Notes under the pieces: generated by a model
The model's database searches: none
Told to the model about the DNA's origin: nothing
The model's input: only the letters and a program-made list of their open reading frames with translations
Made by a program: the position numbers and the translations under genes
NCBI GenBank assembly: GCA_913055765.1
Contig: CAJXKI010000003.1
Span: 1-38,745 of the forward strand
Direction of reading: 5' to 3'
From: an uncultured Ectothiorhodospiraceae bacterium
GTDB taxonomy: Bacteria > Pseudomonadota > Gammaproteobacteria > Nitrococcales > Halorhodospiraceae
Length of the DNA stretch: 38,745 nucleotides
Shown: one piece after another, positions 17,415 through 26,075 of the stretch
Layout: every line of letters starts with the position of its first letter
Position numbering within the stretch: position 1 is the first letter of the stretch

Positions 17415-17594
17415 TCAGTCGTCCTGCCCCCGGGTGACCTTCCGCCCGCGGTAGTAGCCGTCGGGGCTGACGTGGTGGCGGCGGTGGGTCTCGCCGGTGC
17501 TCGGCTCGGTGGCCAGCTTGGGCTTGCGCAGGCTGTCGTGGGAGCGGCGCATGCCGCGCTTGGAGGGTGACTTGCGGTTCTGCTGTACGGCCAT
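17415..17594 (-). CDS. rpmF: 50S ribosomal protein L32
   Basis: Small basic protein of 59 residues beginning [20 protein letters not shown], with [18 protein letters not shown] at the C-terminus, the usual form of proteobacterial L32 without zinc-binding cysteines. The ATG is preceded by AGGAGAGAGGA, a strong ribosome binding site. It lies between yceD (46 bp) and plsX (58 bp), the conserved arrangement that couples a ribosomal protein to lipid synthesis. Confidence 0.96.
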   Translation of the reverse strand: MAVQQNRKSPSKRGMRRSHDSLRKPKLATEPSTGETHRRHHVSPDGYYRGRKVTRGQDD

Positions 17595-17640
17595 CGTCCT
17601 CTCTCCTGATCGTTCAGGGCTCTTCGCTATCGGATCCGGC

Positions 17641-18144
17641 TCAATCCGCCCCCTCGCTGCTGCGCACCCGCCCGCGCAGGACGGCGAAGGGGCTGAGGGC
17701 CTCGCGCTGGGCCTCGGCATCGTGGGCCGGCGGCTCGCAGGCGCCAGCCGGATGCAGGGTGACTGCCGGCAGGGCCAGGAGGAGCTCCTCCTCGGCGACC
17801 TCCCTCGGGCGCACGGTCCTCGCGCTGACATAGGGCTCCAGCTCCGGCGGCAGCCCCTCCCCCTCCGCCTCCGAGGCGACGACCACGACGCTGAAGGCCT
17901 CCGCCACGGGATAGTAGTAGGGCTCGAGGCAGCGCTGGCAGGTGAGCGGGACGGCCGCCTCGACCCGCCCTTCCAGGAGCCGCCGCCCGTGCTCATCCAG
18001 CCCGGGCGCGATCTGCAGCCACGCATCACCTTCGGCCGCGGCCAGGAGCGGGGCCAGGCGCGGCATATCGGCCAGGGCCAGCGTGCCCTCGTAGACACGC
18101 GGCGAGGCGGCGAAACCGTCGGGGGCCAGCCTGTCCGGCAACAT
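17641..18144 (-). CDS. yceD: YceD/DUF177 family protein (23S rRNA accumulation)
   Basis: Protein of 167 residues with the DUF177 pattern: [12 protein letters not shown] near residue 69 (paired cysteines) and a third Cys in the conserved C-terminal [13 protein letters not shown] segment. E. coli YceD and its plant homologues affect 23S rRNA accumulation; the mechanism is unclear. It is the first gene of the long leftward operon, directly upstream of rpmF, and is divergent from the maf gene with 94 bp between them, which should hold the main promoter of the cluster; I see only a weak TACACT box there. Confidence 0.92.
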   Translation of the reverse strand: MLPDRLAPDGFAASPRVYEGTLALADMPRLAPLLAAAEGDAWLQIAPGLDEHGRRLLEGRVEAAVPLTCQRCLEPYYYPVAEAFSVVVVASEAEGEGLPPELEPYVSARTVRPREVAEEELLLALPAVTLHPAGACEPPAHDAEAQREALSPFAVLRGRVRSSEGAD

Positions 18145-18238
18145 AAGGGCTGCATGCTAGCCGCGGCAGCGGGTAGTGTAAAGTACCGGCAGCACGCTGC
18201 GTTACCATCCCACACAGCCACGGGAGCCCTGTATCGAG

Positions 18239-18820
18239 ATGCCCACGCCAAGCCCCCTGATCCTGGCATCCGGGTCACCCTACCGCCGGGCCCTGCTCGA
18301 GCGCCTCGGCCTCCCCTTCGAGGTTATGGCGGCGGAGATCGACGAGGCCGTCGCTGATGCCGAGGCGCCGGAGGTAGCGGCCGTGCGCCTGGCGCAGGAC
18401 AAGGCTGCGGCGGTCGCCGCCGCTCACCCCCAGGCGACGGTGATCGGCAGCGATCAGTTGGTCGCCCTCGGCACCGAGATCCTGGGCAAGCCGGGCACGG
18501 CCGAGCGGGCCCGCGCGCAGCTGGCGCGCTACGCCGGCCGGGAGGTGCGCTTCCTCACGGCGGTGAGCGTCCGCCAAGGGGAGGTGGAGGCGCACGAGCT
18601 GCAGACGGTTCGGGCACGCTTCCGCGCCCTGGACGACGAGGCCATCGAGCGCTACGTCGAGGCGGATCGGCCCCTGGACTGCGCCGGGGCGATCCGCTCG
18701 GAGGGGCTCGGGGCGGCCCTGCTCGAGTCGGTGGACAGCAGCGATCCGGCGGCGCTGATCGGGCTCCCGCTGATCACGGTCACCCGCCTGCTGCGCCGCC
18801 TGGGGTACCCGCTGCCGTGA
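18239..18820 (+). CDS. yceF: Maf-family nucleotide pyrophosphatase (YceF type)
   Basis: Protein of 193 residues with the Maf N-terminal motif [21 protein letters not shown], the catalytic acidic motif in [10 protein letters not shown] (about 69-78), GKPGT, and the C-terminal [17 protein letters not shown]. The SDQ sequence in place of ADT marks the YceF subgroup, described as acting on m7GTP rather than on dTTP/UTP. The same yceF/yceD divergent pair occurs in E. coli. It ends 7 bp from the convergent end of sppA. Confidence 0.92.
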   Translation: MPTPSPLILASGSPYRRALLERLGLPFEVMAAEIDEAVADAEAPEVAAVRLAQDKAAAVAAAHPQATVIGSDQLVALGTEILGKPGTAERARAQLARYAGREVRFLTAVSVRQGEVEAHELQTVRARFRALDDEAIERYVEADRPLDCAGAIRSEGLGAALLESVDSSDPAALIGLPLITVTRLLRRLGYPLP

Positions 18821-18827
18821 CCCTGGC

Positions 18828-19778
18828 TCAGCGGGGCTGGTACGCCTGCATCTGCAGGGTCTCGAAGAGCCCGCGCCCGAGCGCGGTGCCGAAGCGGTCG
18901 GCGAGTTGCGACACCAGGTCGCCACGGACGGTATAGTCGACCCGCTCCTCGGCGCCGATGACCTCCCGGGCGACGCTGCGCGGGCTGCCGATCTTATCGG
19001 CCAGGCCCAGCTCCAGGCTCCGGCTGCCGGTCCAGACCAGGCCGGAGAAGAGCCGGTCCTCGTCCACCCCGGCCTCGTCGATGCGCTCCCCGCGCCCCTC
19101 GCGGACAGCGGCGATGAACTGGCCGTGGATCTCGTCGAGCATCGCCTGCACATGCTCGACCTCCCCCTCCTCCGCGGGGGAGAAGGGATCGAGGAAGTCC
19201 TTGTGCTCGCCAGCGGTGTACAGGCGCCGCTCGATCCCGAGCCGATCCAGGGCCTCCTGGAGGCCGAAGCCGCCCATGATCACGCCGATAGAGCCGACGA
19301 TGCTCGACTCGTTGACGAAGATCCGCTCCGCCCCCGCGGCGACGTAGTACGCCCCCGAGGCGCCGACGTCCTCGATGACCGCGTACACGGGGGTGTCCTC
19401 GTGGTCGGCGCGCATCCGCCGGAGCCCTTGGTAGATCTGCCGCGCCTGGACGGCGCTGCCGCCGGGGCTGTTGATGCGCAGCACGATGCCCTCGGCCTCC
19501 TCCGCCTCGAAGGCCCGCTCCAGGCCCTGGAGGACCCGGTCGGCGCTGGCCGGTGAGTCGGCCATGATCGGTCCCGTGACTGCCACCTCGGCGGTGTGCG
19601 GCCCCACATCCTGCTGCGGGCTGAGGTCCATCCGCGCCACGGCGATCACCCCCAGGACCACGAGGGCCAGCACCACGCTCCGGAGGATCAGGCGCCAGCG
19701 CCGCGCCCGGCGCTGCTCGCGCAGGTTCTCCTTGAGCAGCTCGACGAGCGCCTCCCGCTCGGTGCTCTCTTCGCTCAT
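18828..19778 (-). CDS. sppA: S49 signal peptide peptidase, short SppA form
   Basis: Membrane-anchored serine protease of 316 residues that degrades signal peptides after cleavage. One N-terminal helix (about 30-48) is followed by the S49 domain with RINSPGGS (101-108), nucleophile S141 in DVGASGAYYVAAG, and the general base K193 in GEHKDFLDPFSP. It is half the length of E. coli SppA (618), so it is the single-domain form (like SohB/SppA of many bacteria). AGGAGG precedes the ATG, directly after the rluC stop (14-base gap), so the two form an operon. Confidence 0.93.
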   Translation of the reverse strand: MSEESTEREALVELLKENLREQRRARRWRLILRSVVLALVVLGVIAVARMDLSPQQDVGPHTAEVAVTGPIMADSPASADRVLQGLERAFEAEEAEGIVLRINSPGGSAVQARQIYQGLRRMRADHEDTPVYAVIEDVGASGAYYVAAGAERIFVNESSIVGSIGVIMGGFGLQEALDRLGIERRLYTAGEHKDFLDPFSPAEEGEVEHVQAMLDEIHGQFIAAVREGRGERIDEAGVDEDRLFSGLVWTGSRSLELGLADKIGSPRSVAREVIGAEERVDYTVRGDLVSQLADRFGTALGRGLFETLQMQAYQPR

Positions 19779-19792
19779 GCTTGCTCCTCCTT

Positions 19793-20749
19793 CTAGGGAT
19801 CAGGCAGCTGGTCGAGCACCGCCTGCAGCTCATCGCTGAGCGGTGTCTGGACCTCGAGGCAGGCGCCGGTATCCGGGTGCCTGAGCCGCAGCGAGCAGGC
19901 GTGCAGGAAGAGCCGGCGCAGCCCCGAGTCGCGGATGGTGGCGTTGCGGGTGCGGTCGCCGTAGCGGTCGTCGCCGGCGACCGGGTGGCCGATATGCTGG
20001 GCGTGGACCCGGATCTGGTGGGTGCGTCCGGTCTCCAGCCGGGCCGTGACCAGGGTCGCCTGCGGCCAGCGCCGCTCGACCTGGATCTCCGTGACGGCCG
20101 GCCGGCCCTGCTTGCTGACCTGCACCTGCCGGCCCCGCCCCTGTGCTGGCAGGCGCTCCAGCGGGGCGTCTATGCGGAGCGGCCCGGAGCCGCGCAGCCG
20201 GCCGAGCAGCAGCGCGGTATAGCGCTTCTCCACGGCACCTCGGCGCAGCTGCTCGTGGAGCCGGCGCAGGGTGGAGCGGCGCTTGGCCAGCATCAGGCAG
20301 CCGCTGGTCTCCTGGTCCAGGCGGTGGACCAGCTCGAGGAAGGGCAGCTCCGGGCGGTGCCGGCGCAGCGCCTCCACCAGGCCGAGGCGGACCGTGCTGC
20401 CGCCGTGCACGGCCACACCGGAGGGCTTGTCCAAGATCAGCAGCCGCTCGTCCTCGTAGAGCACCCCGTCCCGCAGCCGCTCCGCGAGCCCCGCCGGCAG
20501 CTGGCCGTCGGCGCTGCTGTCCCGCCTGCGGTCGGATACCGGCGGGATGCGCACCACCTCCCCGGTGCGCAGGCGCCGGGCGGGCCGGGCCCGGCCGCCA
20601 TCGATGCGCACCTCCCCCTTGCGCAGCAGCCGGTAGACCCGGCTGCGCGGCAGGCCCTTGAGCTGGCGCAGGAGGAAGTTGTCGATGCGCTGGCCGGCCT
20701 CGTCCTCGACCACGTGGCGGTACTGGACGCTTCGCTCATGTCCGCTCAT
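19793..20749 (-). CDS. rluC: 23S rRNA pseudouridine synthase RluC
   Basis: Pseudouridine synthase of 318 residues. An S4 RNA-binding domain (about 20-70, RIDNFLLRQLKGLPRSRVYRLL) is followed by the catalytic domain with D145 in VHRLDQETSGCLML, then ETGRTHQIRVHAQHIGHPVAGDDRYG. In E. coli RluC modifies positions 955, 2504 and 2580 of 23S rRNA and its gene is likewise divergent from rne. RluD is a close relative; location favours RluC. It is read with sppA. Confidence 0.93.
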   Translation of the reverse strand: MSGHERSVQYRHVVEDEAGQRIDNFLLRQLKGLPRSRVYRLLRKGEVRIDGGRARPARRLRTGEVVRIPPVSDRRRDSSADGQLPAGLAERLRDGVLYEDERLLILDKPSGVAVHGGSTVRLGLVEALRRHRPELPFLELVHRLDQETSGCLMLAKRRSTLRRLHEQLRRGAVEKRYTALLLGRLRGSGPLRIDAPLERLPAQGRGRQVQVSKQGRPAVTEIQVERRWPQATLVTARLETGRTHQIRVHAQHIGHPVAGDDRYGDRTRNATIRDSGLRRLFLHACSLRLRHPDTGACLEVQTPLSDELQAVLDQLPDP

Positions 20750-21134
20750 GGCGAGAGTTTAGCAGAAGAATCAATTTGAATGGGCGCGCAAGTCCCTGAT
20801 ACAATTGACCGCACGTGGCAGAAGTCGCCACGCCAGGTTTCAGCGGCGTCGCCCTCGAGGCGGCGCGGCATAGTGAGCGCAAGCGTACACAGCCGCCGAC
20901 TCCCCGCTAGGGGAGCCGAACTGCCCACGATGGACACGCCCTGCGCCCCTTCGGAGCGAGTGCAGATGGCACGGACGGCATTGACGCACTGGATGGCCTG
21001 GCTCGCCGCTTGGTCCGTGCCGCAGCAGCGGCCCGGACAGCTGGCGATCGCCTGCGCCGTCCCGGCGCCGTGGCGAGCCTCCGTCGCCACCGGCCTTGGC
21101 GAAGCGATGGCGGCAGGGCTGCGGAGACTAGGCA
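20750..21134 (+). promoter_or_regulatory. rne promoter and long structured 5' leader
   Basis: This 385-bp region between rluC and rne has no gene. A good sigma70 promoter is TTGAAT (20776-20781), an 18-base spacer and TACAAT (20800-20805), giving a leader of roughly 320 bases. The leader has three clear hairpins: 20814-20832 (CGTGGC/GCCACG, 7-base loop), 20846-20866 (8-bp stem with one G-T pair, loop CTCGA) and 20900-20915 (CTCCCC-GCTA-GGGGAG). In E. coli the rne leader is about 360 bases and its hairpins allow RNase E to cleave and limit its own mRNA. The same autoregulation is likely here but only inferred. GGAG lies eight bases before the ATG. Confidence 0.7.
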
Positions 21135-23996
21135 ATGAAGAGAATGCTCATCAACGCAACTCAGCCGGAGGAGTTGCGCGTAGCCCTCGTCGATGGCCAG
21201 GTCCTCTACGATCTCGATATCGAGGCGCCGTCACGGGAGCAGAAGAAGGCGAACATCTACAAGGGGATCATCACCCGCATCGAGCCTAGCCTCGAGGCGG
21301 CCTTCGTCCAGTACGGCGCGGAGCGTCACGGCTTCCTGCCGTTCAAGGAGATAGCGCCCGCCTACTTCACCTCGGCGGACGGCAAGCGCGCCACGCCGCG
21401 TGAGGGGCTGCGGGAGAACCAGGAGGTCCTGGTCCAGGTCGACAAGGAGGAGCGCGGCAACAAGGGCGCGGCGCTGACCACCTACATCAGCCTCGCCGGC
21501 CGCTACCTGGTCCTCATGCCCAACAACCCCCGCGCCGGCGGCGTCTCCCGGCGTATCGAGGGCTCCGAGCGCACGGAGACCCGGGAGAGCCTGCGCCAGC
21601 TCGATGTCCCCGAGGGCATGGGGCTCATCGTCCGCACGGCCGGCGTCGGGCGCAGCACCGAGGAGCTGCAGTGGGACCTGGACTACCTGCTCAAGCTCTG
21701 GGATGCCATCCAGAAGGCTACCGCGGAGCGGGCCGCGCCCTTCCTGGTCTACCAGGAGAGCGATGTCATCATCCGCGCCCTGCGCGACTACCTGCGCCCG
21801 GATATCGGCGAGATCCTCGTCGATGACGAGGCGGTCTATACCAAGGCGCGGGACTTCATCGAGCAGGTCATGCCGTACAACCGGCAAAAGCTCAAGCGCT
21901 ACACCGATCCGGTCCCCCTCTTCTCCCGCTACCAGATCGAGAGCCAGATCGAGTCGGCCTTCCAGCGCGACGTACGGCTGCCCTCCGGGGGCGCCATCGC
22001 CATCGACCACACCGAGGCGCTGATCTCCATCGATATCAACTCCTCGCGGGCGACCAAGGGCGCCGACATCGAGGAGACGGCGCTGAGCACCAACTTGGAG
22101 GCCGCCGACGAGATCGCCCGGCAGCTGCGCCTGCGCGACCTCGGGGGGCTCGTCGTCATCGACTTCATCGACATGGGCCCGCCGCGCAACCAGCGCGAGG
22201 TGGAGAGCCGCCTGCGCGAGGCCGTCAAGGCCGACCGCGCCCGGGTCCAGATCGGCCGGATCTCCCGCTTCGGCCTGCTCGAGATGTCACGGCAACGGCT
22301 ACGCTCCTCGCTCGGCGAGGCGCACCAGGAGGTCTGCAGCCGCTGCGGCGGCCAGGGCACGGTGCGCAGCGTCGACTCCCTGGGGCTGTCGATCCTGCGC
22401 ATCATCGAGGAGGAGGCGATGAAGGAGCAGACCGGCCGGGTCCTCGCCCAGCTGCCGGTGGACGTCGCCACCTTCCTGCTCAACGAGAAGCGCTCCCAGG
22501 TCGGCGAGATCGAGCAGCGCTACGGGACGCACATCCTGCTGATCCCGAACCGCAACTTCGAGACGCCGCACTACGAGATCCGGCGGATGCGCACCGATGA
22601 GGGCCTAGGCCCGGATGCCAGCAGCCACGACCTCGCCTCCCCCGCCCCGGAGCCGAGCCTCGTGGAGGCCGGCATCCCGGTCGGCCGCCCGCCGACGCCT
22701 GCGGTTCAGGGCGTCACGCCCAATACGCCGGCACCGGAGCCGGCCAATCAGGGCCCCGGGACCGGTCAGGCTACCGACGGCTCCGGCGAGACCGCCGACG
22801 GCGGCGGCGAGCAGGCGCCGCTGAGCTCGATCTTCCGGCGCCTGCGCGGCCTGCTCTTCCAGAGCGGCAGCGAGGAGCCGCCTGTCCCGGCGGCGGGCCG
22901 GCAGCGGCAAGGCAGCGACACCCCTCGCCAGGGCGGCGAGACCGAGCCATCCGCCGGGGGGCAGCGCAGCAGCCGCCCCCGGAGCGGGCGCACCCGGCGC
23001 AGCAGCGGCGGCGAGGATGCCGGGAAGCCCGCTGAGGCCAAGGGCGATACCGGCAAGCGCAGCGGCGGCAGCGCAAGCAAGGAGGAGCCAGGCAAGGACC
23101 GCAGCCGCAGCGGCGGCTCCAGCCGCCGCAAGAGCCGGGCTCCCAGCGGCGGTGGCGATAAGGCGCCCGCGGCCCAGGAGGCCGGCAGGGGTGCCGCCAA
23201 GGCAGCCTCGGGGAGCAAGCAGGGCCGCGAGAGCGACGACGGGGGCGGCGCCCAGGGCGCGAGCGAGGCGGGCCCGGCCGCCTCCTCCTCCGCCTCAAGC
23301 ACCGCTGAGGCCGCCTCCGCCAACGCCCGCAGCGGACGCAGCCGCCGCGGCCGCCGCGGCGGGCGACGCCGGCGCCGGACGGCCAGCGGCAGCGGTGACG
23401 CCCAGGGCGAGCAGAGCGGCGCTCCCGCCGGCGCTACGGCGGCCGGCGGCGATGAGCCCCAGCAGGAGCCGGGCGGGGACAGCGCCAAGGGCAGCAGCGG
23501 CGGCGGCAGCAGCCGTCGGGAGGCGCCCTCGCCGGCGGGGCACGCCGGCGGTCAGGCCCACGAATCGGGCCCGGATACCGCCGCAGAGGGAGATCGCGGC
23601 AAGGGCGACGAGGGTGATCCCCAGCGCTCGGAGGCTCCCGGGTCGAGCCCGGCCGAGGAGGCCGATGGGGCCAGCGGCGTGGAGCAGCCTGCAGCGGCGG
23701 CCGAGGCCGGCGAGGCCACGGCGCGAGGCTCGGAGGGCCGCTCCGGCGACGCGCCCCAGGAGGCGGGCAACGGCGGTGCCGAGACCGACCCGGAGGGGCC
23801 AGGCCAAGGTGGCGAGGCGCCGGCCGACGGCCCGTCGAGGCGGAAGGTGGTCCGCTCCGGGCGGCCACGCAAGCCGAGAGCGGCAGCTAGCGGTGCCGAT
23901 GCCGTAGCAGGCGGTGGTGGGGACGCAGGCGTGGGCGCCGAGGCCTCCGCGCCGGCCGGCCAGGCCGACGAGGGCTCGCCGGAGAAGGCGGAATAG
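21135..23996 (+). CDS. rne: Ribonuclease E
   Basis: Endoribonuclease of 953 residues, the scaffold of the RNA degradosome. The catalytic half has the S1 domain (about 36-120), the metal-binding Asp residues D300 (ISIDINSS) and D346 (VIDFIDM), and the Zn-link CSRCGGQG (C401, C404), in the same positions as E. coli D303, D346 and C404/C407. From about residue 490 the chain becomes low-complexity, rich in Gly, Ser, Ala, Glu and Arg, with an Arg-rich block (about 728-750, [12 protein letters not shown]) likely to bind RNA and a basic [10 protein letters not shown] patch near the end. These would be the disordered scaffold; individual partner sites cannot be named. It converges on the phosphatase gene. 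Confidence 0.97.
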   Translation: MKRMLINATQPEELRVALVDGQVLYDLDIEAPSREQKKANIYKGIITRIEPSLEAAFVQYGAERHGFLPFKEIAPAYFTSADGKRATPREGLRENQEVLVQVDKEERGNKGAALTTYISLAGRYLVLMPNNPRAGGVSRRIEGSERTETRESLRQLDVPEGMGLIVRTAGVGRSTEELQWDLDYLLKLWDAIQKATAERAAPFLVYQESDVIIRALRDYLRPDIGEILVDDEAVYTKARDFIEQVMPYNRQKLKRYTDPVPLFSRYQIESQIESAFQRDVRLPSGGAIAIDHTEALISIDINSSRATKGADIEETALSTNLEAADEIARQLRLRDLGGLVVIDFIDMGPPRNQREVESRLREAVKADRARVQIGRISRFGLLEMSRQRLRSSLGEAHQEVCSRCGGQGTVRSVDSLGLSILRIIEEEAMKEQTGRVLAQLPVDVATFLLNEKRSQVGEIEQRYGTHILLIPNRNFETPHYEIRRMRTDEGLGPDASSHDLASPAPEPSLVEAGIPVGRPPTPAVQGVTPNTPAPEPANQGPGTGQATDGSGETADGGGEQAPLSSIFRRLRGLLFQSGSEEPPVPAAGRQRQGSDTPRQGGETEPSAGGQRSSRPRSGRTRRSSGGEDAGKPAEAKGDTGKRSGGSASKEEPGKDRSRSGGSSRRKSRAPSGGGDKAPAAQEAGRGAAKAASGSKQGRESDDGGGAQGASEAGPAASSSASSTAEAASANARSGRSRRGRRGGRRRRRTASGSGDAQGEQSGAPAGATAAGGDEPQQEPGGDSAKGSSGGGSSRREAPSPAGHAGGQAHESGPDTAAEGDRGKGDEGDPQRSEAPGSSPAEEADGASGVEQPAAAAEAGEATARGSEGRSGDAPQEAGNGGAETDPEGPGQGGEAPADGPSRRKVVRSGRPRKPRAAASGADAVAGGGGDAGVGAEASAPAGQADEGSPEKAE

Positions 23997-24007
23997 CCGT
24001 GCCCCGG

Positions 24008-24043
24008 GCGCCGGCGGGCGGCGCTCAGCCGCCACGCCGGCGC
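24008..24043. terminator. Shared hairpin at the convergent rne / phosphatase ends
   Basis: A large inverted repeat: outer stem GCGCCGGCG / CGCCGGCGC (9 bp), inner stem GGCGGC / GCCGCC (6 bp) with a single unpaired A, and loop GCTCA. It starts 11 bases after the rne stop and includes the last codons and stop of the phosphatase gene. It would form in both transcripts. No T-run follows, so intrinsic termination is not certain; a 3'-end stabilising or rho-assisting role is possible. Confidence 0.45.
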
Positions 24044-24513
24044 AGGGCGTCGATCAGGCCGTCCGAGGCCTCCTGGATGAGGTCGAGGACGTACTCGAAG
24101 CCGCGCTCGCCGCCGTAGTACGGATCCGGGACCTCACGCTCCTGGCGCCCCGCCGCGTAGTCGAGGAACATGCCGATCTTGCCGGCATGCCCGGGCGGGC
24201 AGTCCGCCTGCAGGAGCTCGGCGTTGGCGGCGTCCATGGCCAGGATCAGGTCGAACGCCTCGTAGTCGCTCCAGTCCACTTGCCGTGCACGCAGGTCGCT
24301 GATGTCGATGCCGCGCCGCCGCGCGGCCTCCTGGGCCCGCGGATCCGGCGCCTTGCCGATGTGGAAGCCGTGCGTGCCCGCCGAGTCGAGCTCGACGCTG
24401 TCCTCGCACGCGTGCTGGCGCAGGCGCTCGCGCAGGACGCCCTCCGCCGTGGGCGAGCGGCAGATGTTGCCCATGCAGATTAGTAAGATGCGCTGTTTTT
24501 CCTGGCTGCTCAT
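24025..24513 (-). CDS. Low-molecular-weight protein-tyrosine phosphatase with element-derived 5' end
   Basis: Phosphatase of 162 residues. The active-site loop is C13-MGNIC-R19-S (C-X5-R), with the general acid D130 in DPYYGG, both standard. Such enzymes act on phosphotyrosine, often of capsule or polysaccharide kinases. The ATG at 24513 has GAGG at about nine bases. Codons 1-12 (MSSQEKQRILLI) differ in style from the rest: TTA and CTA leucine codons appear, rare in this GC-rich window. They lie on the element side of the TTGCCCATGCA repeat, while a stranded 5' end of what appears to be the same gene lies at 26633-26695. I infer that a mobile element replaced the first codons and upstream region while keeping the enzyme whole. 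Confidence 0.93.
   Translation of the reverse strand: MSSQEKQRILLICMGNICRSPTAEGVLRERLRQHACEDSVELDSAGTHGFHIGKAPDPRAQEAARRRGIDISDLRARQVDWSDYEAFDLILAMDAANAELLQADCPPGHAGKIGMFLDYAAGRQEREVPDPYYGGERGFEYVLDLIQEASDGLIDALRRRGG
24467..24477. repeat. Left attachment-site core (attL candidate)
   Basis: TTGCCCATGCA, identical to the copy at 26652-26662. To its left the phosphatase coding sequence continues in host style (Ile-Cys-Arg-Ser-Pro); to its right are the AT-richer replacement codons. On the coding strand it encodes Cys-Met-Gly-Asn of the catalytic loop. Confidence 0.7.
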
Positions 24514-24595
24514 GCACTTACCTCAACGAATAGGGGCATGAAAACGTCACCTCTCGTCACAATGCACCCTAACATAGACAGACACTTACGAGGCG

Positions 24596-24607
24596 GTTTT
24601 GCAGAAG
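24596..24607 (+). repeat. Candidate integrase arm-type site, left
   Basis: GTTTTGCAGAAG, 118 bp inside the left core. The same 12 bases recur at 26593-26604 in the same orientation, and its first nine recur at 26571-26579. Short direct repeats at this distance from both cores are what arm-type binding sites of lambda-type integrases look like. Confidence 0.5.
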
Positions 24608-24749
24608 GGGCGTACAGATCAGCGCTTCAAGTGCTCCCACCCGGGGCGCCAATATGTCCCGTTTCCCATCGCCTCCTAGGGCGTCGCTCGCGACCCCTCT
24701 GCTCCAAAGCGATCACCTGCTACCTTTCCCCGGAAGGGAGGGGAGAATC

Positions 24750-25148
24750 ATGAAAGCGCTAGCGCGAGCATCTGGCTTAATCGCTGTCGCGCTATTAGTG
24801 TGCGGCTGTGCTAGCACGGAAAAGGTCCAGTACACCGTCGAGAGCGAGCCCAGCGGTGCGCCGGTGGTAGTCAATGGCGCCTCCATGGGCGAGACCCCGG
24901 CAGAGTTCTGGATCGACGTGCCGAAGCGTTGGGTGGGGCTCATGAACGCGCCTGGAGGGTGGGCGTATCAGCCTACTCCGGTGACAGTCCGCATTATGCC
25001 GCCCAGCGACTATGCCGGTGACCAGGAGCTAACATCCCAGACACGCCAGCTTCGCGCGGACCAGTCCGTCGAATCGGGTGAGGCCCGCATCCGCGCCAAC
25101 CTCTTCTTGGAGCCACGGATGCCGACCCAACCCATCGAGGTACGATGA
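24750..25148 (+). CDS. Small lipoprotein with PEGA-like domain (element cargo)
   Basis: Protein of 132 residues. A signal peptide MKALARASGLIAVALLVCGC ends in a lipobox-like VCGC, with C20 as the likely lipidated cysteine. The mature part begins with YTVESEPSGAPVVVNGASMG, the pattern of PEGA domains (surface or cell-wall associated beta-sandwich repeats), followed by TPAEFWIDVP. The ATG at 24750 has GGGAGGGGAG upstream; the longer frame from 24654 lacks such a site. Its stop overlaps the next start (ATGA). It lies between the left attachment core and the truncated phage gene, so it is probably cargo of the element. Function is unknown; surface modification or exclusion of other phages is only a possibility. 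Confidence 0.75.
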   Translation: MKALARASGLIAVALLVCGCASTEKVQYTVESEPSGAPVVVNGASMGETPAEFWIDVPKRWVGLMNAPGGWAYQPTPVTVRIMPPSDYAGDQELTSQTRQLRADQSVESGEARIRANLFLEPRMPTQPIEVR

Positions 25149-25588
25149 GGGCAGCCACCGCTATATCGGTTGCCTTCATAGGGATGGTGGCGCTCCTCGA
25201 GAAGGGCCAAGACGCGCTACCGCACCCGAACCCTGCCGAGCACTGGCGCGACGAACTCGAGGGCGAGACCTGGATCATCGAATCGACCCGGAAAGCGCTG
25301 CAGGCCGACCGGCGCAAGCTCGACCGCCTCCTCGAGAGCCGCGAGGCGCGCCTGCGGGAGGAGCGGCTGCGCTGGGAGTCCGTCGGCCATGACCGCGACG
25401 GGGCGCGCAGCATGGCGCGCACCTTTCTCGAGTGGGAGGTGCAGCGCCTGCGATCCAAGATCGACACGGATGAGGGCCTCCTCCACCAAAGCTGCACGGA
25501 CTACAGGAGATACGCCCGGGAGTTGGCCGACGAGGCGCCAGGGCCGCCGAGGACGCCCCCGGCGGCCTGCAGCGACCTCACTCGATGA
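25145..25588 (+). CDS. Hypothetical coiled-coil protein (element cargo)
   Basis: Protein of 147 residues that I do not recognise. It starts in an ATGA overlap with the lipoprotein gene, so the two are translated together. The N-terminus (MRAATAISVAFIGMVALL) could be a short signal peptide or anchor. Residues about 35-125 are charged and predicted by eye to be helical/coiled coil (ESTRKALQADRRKLDRLLES and following), with two cysteines late in the chain. Its last 11 bases overlap the end of the minus-strand phage-like remnant. It might work with the lipoprotein at the envelope, but nothing in the sequence proves this. Confidence 0.6.
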   Translation: MRAATAISVAFIGMVALLEKGQDALPHPNPAEHWRDELEGETWIIESTRKALQADRRKLDRLLESREARLREERLRWESVGHDRDGARSMARTFLEWEVQRLRSKIDTDEGLLHQSCTDYRRYARELADEAPGPPRTPPAACSDLTR

Positions 25589-26063
25589 CCTCCGGCTGAC
25601 CCTCCTCCTCGTAGAGCTGCATGAGCTCCTGCATGCGGTCGCGATAGCGCTCACGCAGCCTTTGCCGCTCGGCCTCGTTTGATGCCTCCGACAGCGCGCT
25701 CCTCATGACGCTTCTGTAGAAGCGCTCGCTCGGCCTGTAGGGGACGAAACGCCCCCGAAGAGCAAGCCTGACGTCCTGCTTGGAGAGCCCGCCGGAGTCC
25801 AGCACGCGAGCGATCTCCTGCTCGGTGACCCCCAGGGCGTTGGCGGCCTTCACCGATTCGTGGATGTCCTTGAACTTCTCCCGGTGCGCCTGCAGCGAGC
25901 TGCGGAAGGCGTCCCGGATCTCGCTGCTGCTGAGCTCGCCCCGGTTCGAGAAGGTGCCGGTCAGCATCCGGGCGGCGTTTCGCTTGCCCCGCGCGTAGTC
26001 GCGGGCCTTGAAGCTCAGGGCCTGGGGCACGTCGAGCGTGTTGACGCGGAAGCCGGAGAGCAT
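25578..26063 (-). pseudogene. 3' remnant of a phage-like gene
   Basis: The last 161 codons of a minus-strand gene ending YEEEGQPEVIE. The coherent sequence (VNTLDVPQALSFKARDYARG onward, with LSKQDVRLALRGRFVPYRPS and a charged helical tail) stops abruptly near 26063-26075, where plus-strand integrase sequence begins. An ATG exists at 26063 but has no ribosome binding site. The style, helical and with a GxSKQDVRLAL motif, recalls C-terminal parts of large phage structural or polyvalent proteins, but I cannot name the family. I interpret it as a gene that lost its 5' part in the deletion that also cut the integrase. Confidence 0.55.
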
Positions 26064-26075
26064 GGCGCCGAGCTC

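Noticed and set aside
22766-23488. Several long frames opposite the rne tail
   Set aside because: They arise from low-complexity GC-rich coding sequence; Arg/Pro/Ser-rich products without start sites.
25860-26075. Upstream extension of the integrase frame
   Set aside because: It is antisense to the coherent phage-like remnant and lacks features of the integrase N-terminal domains.
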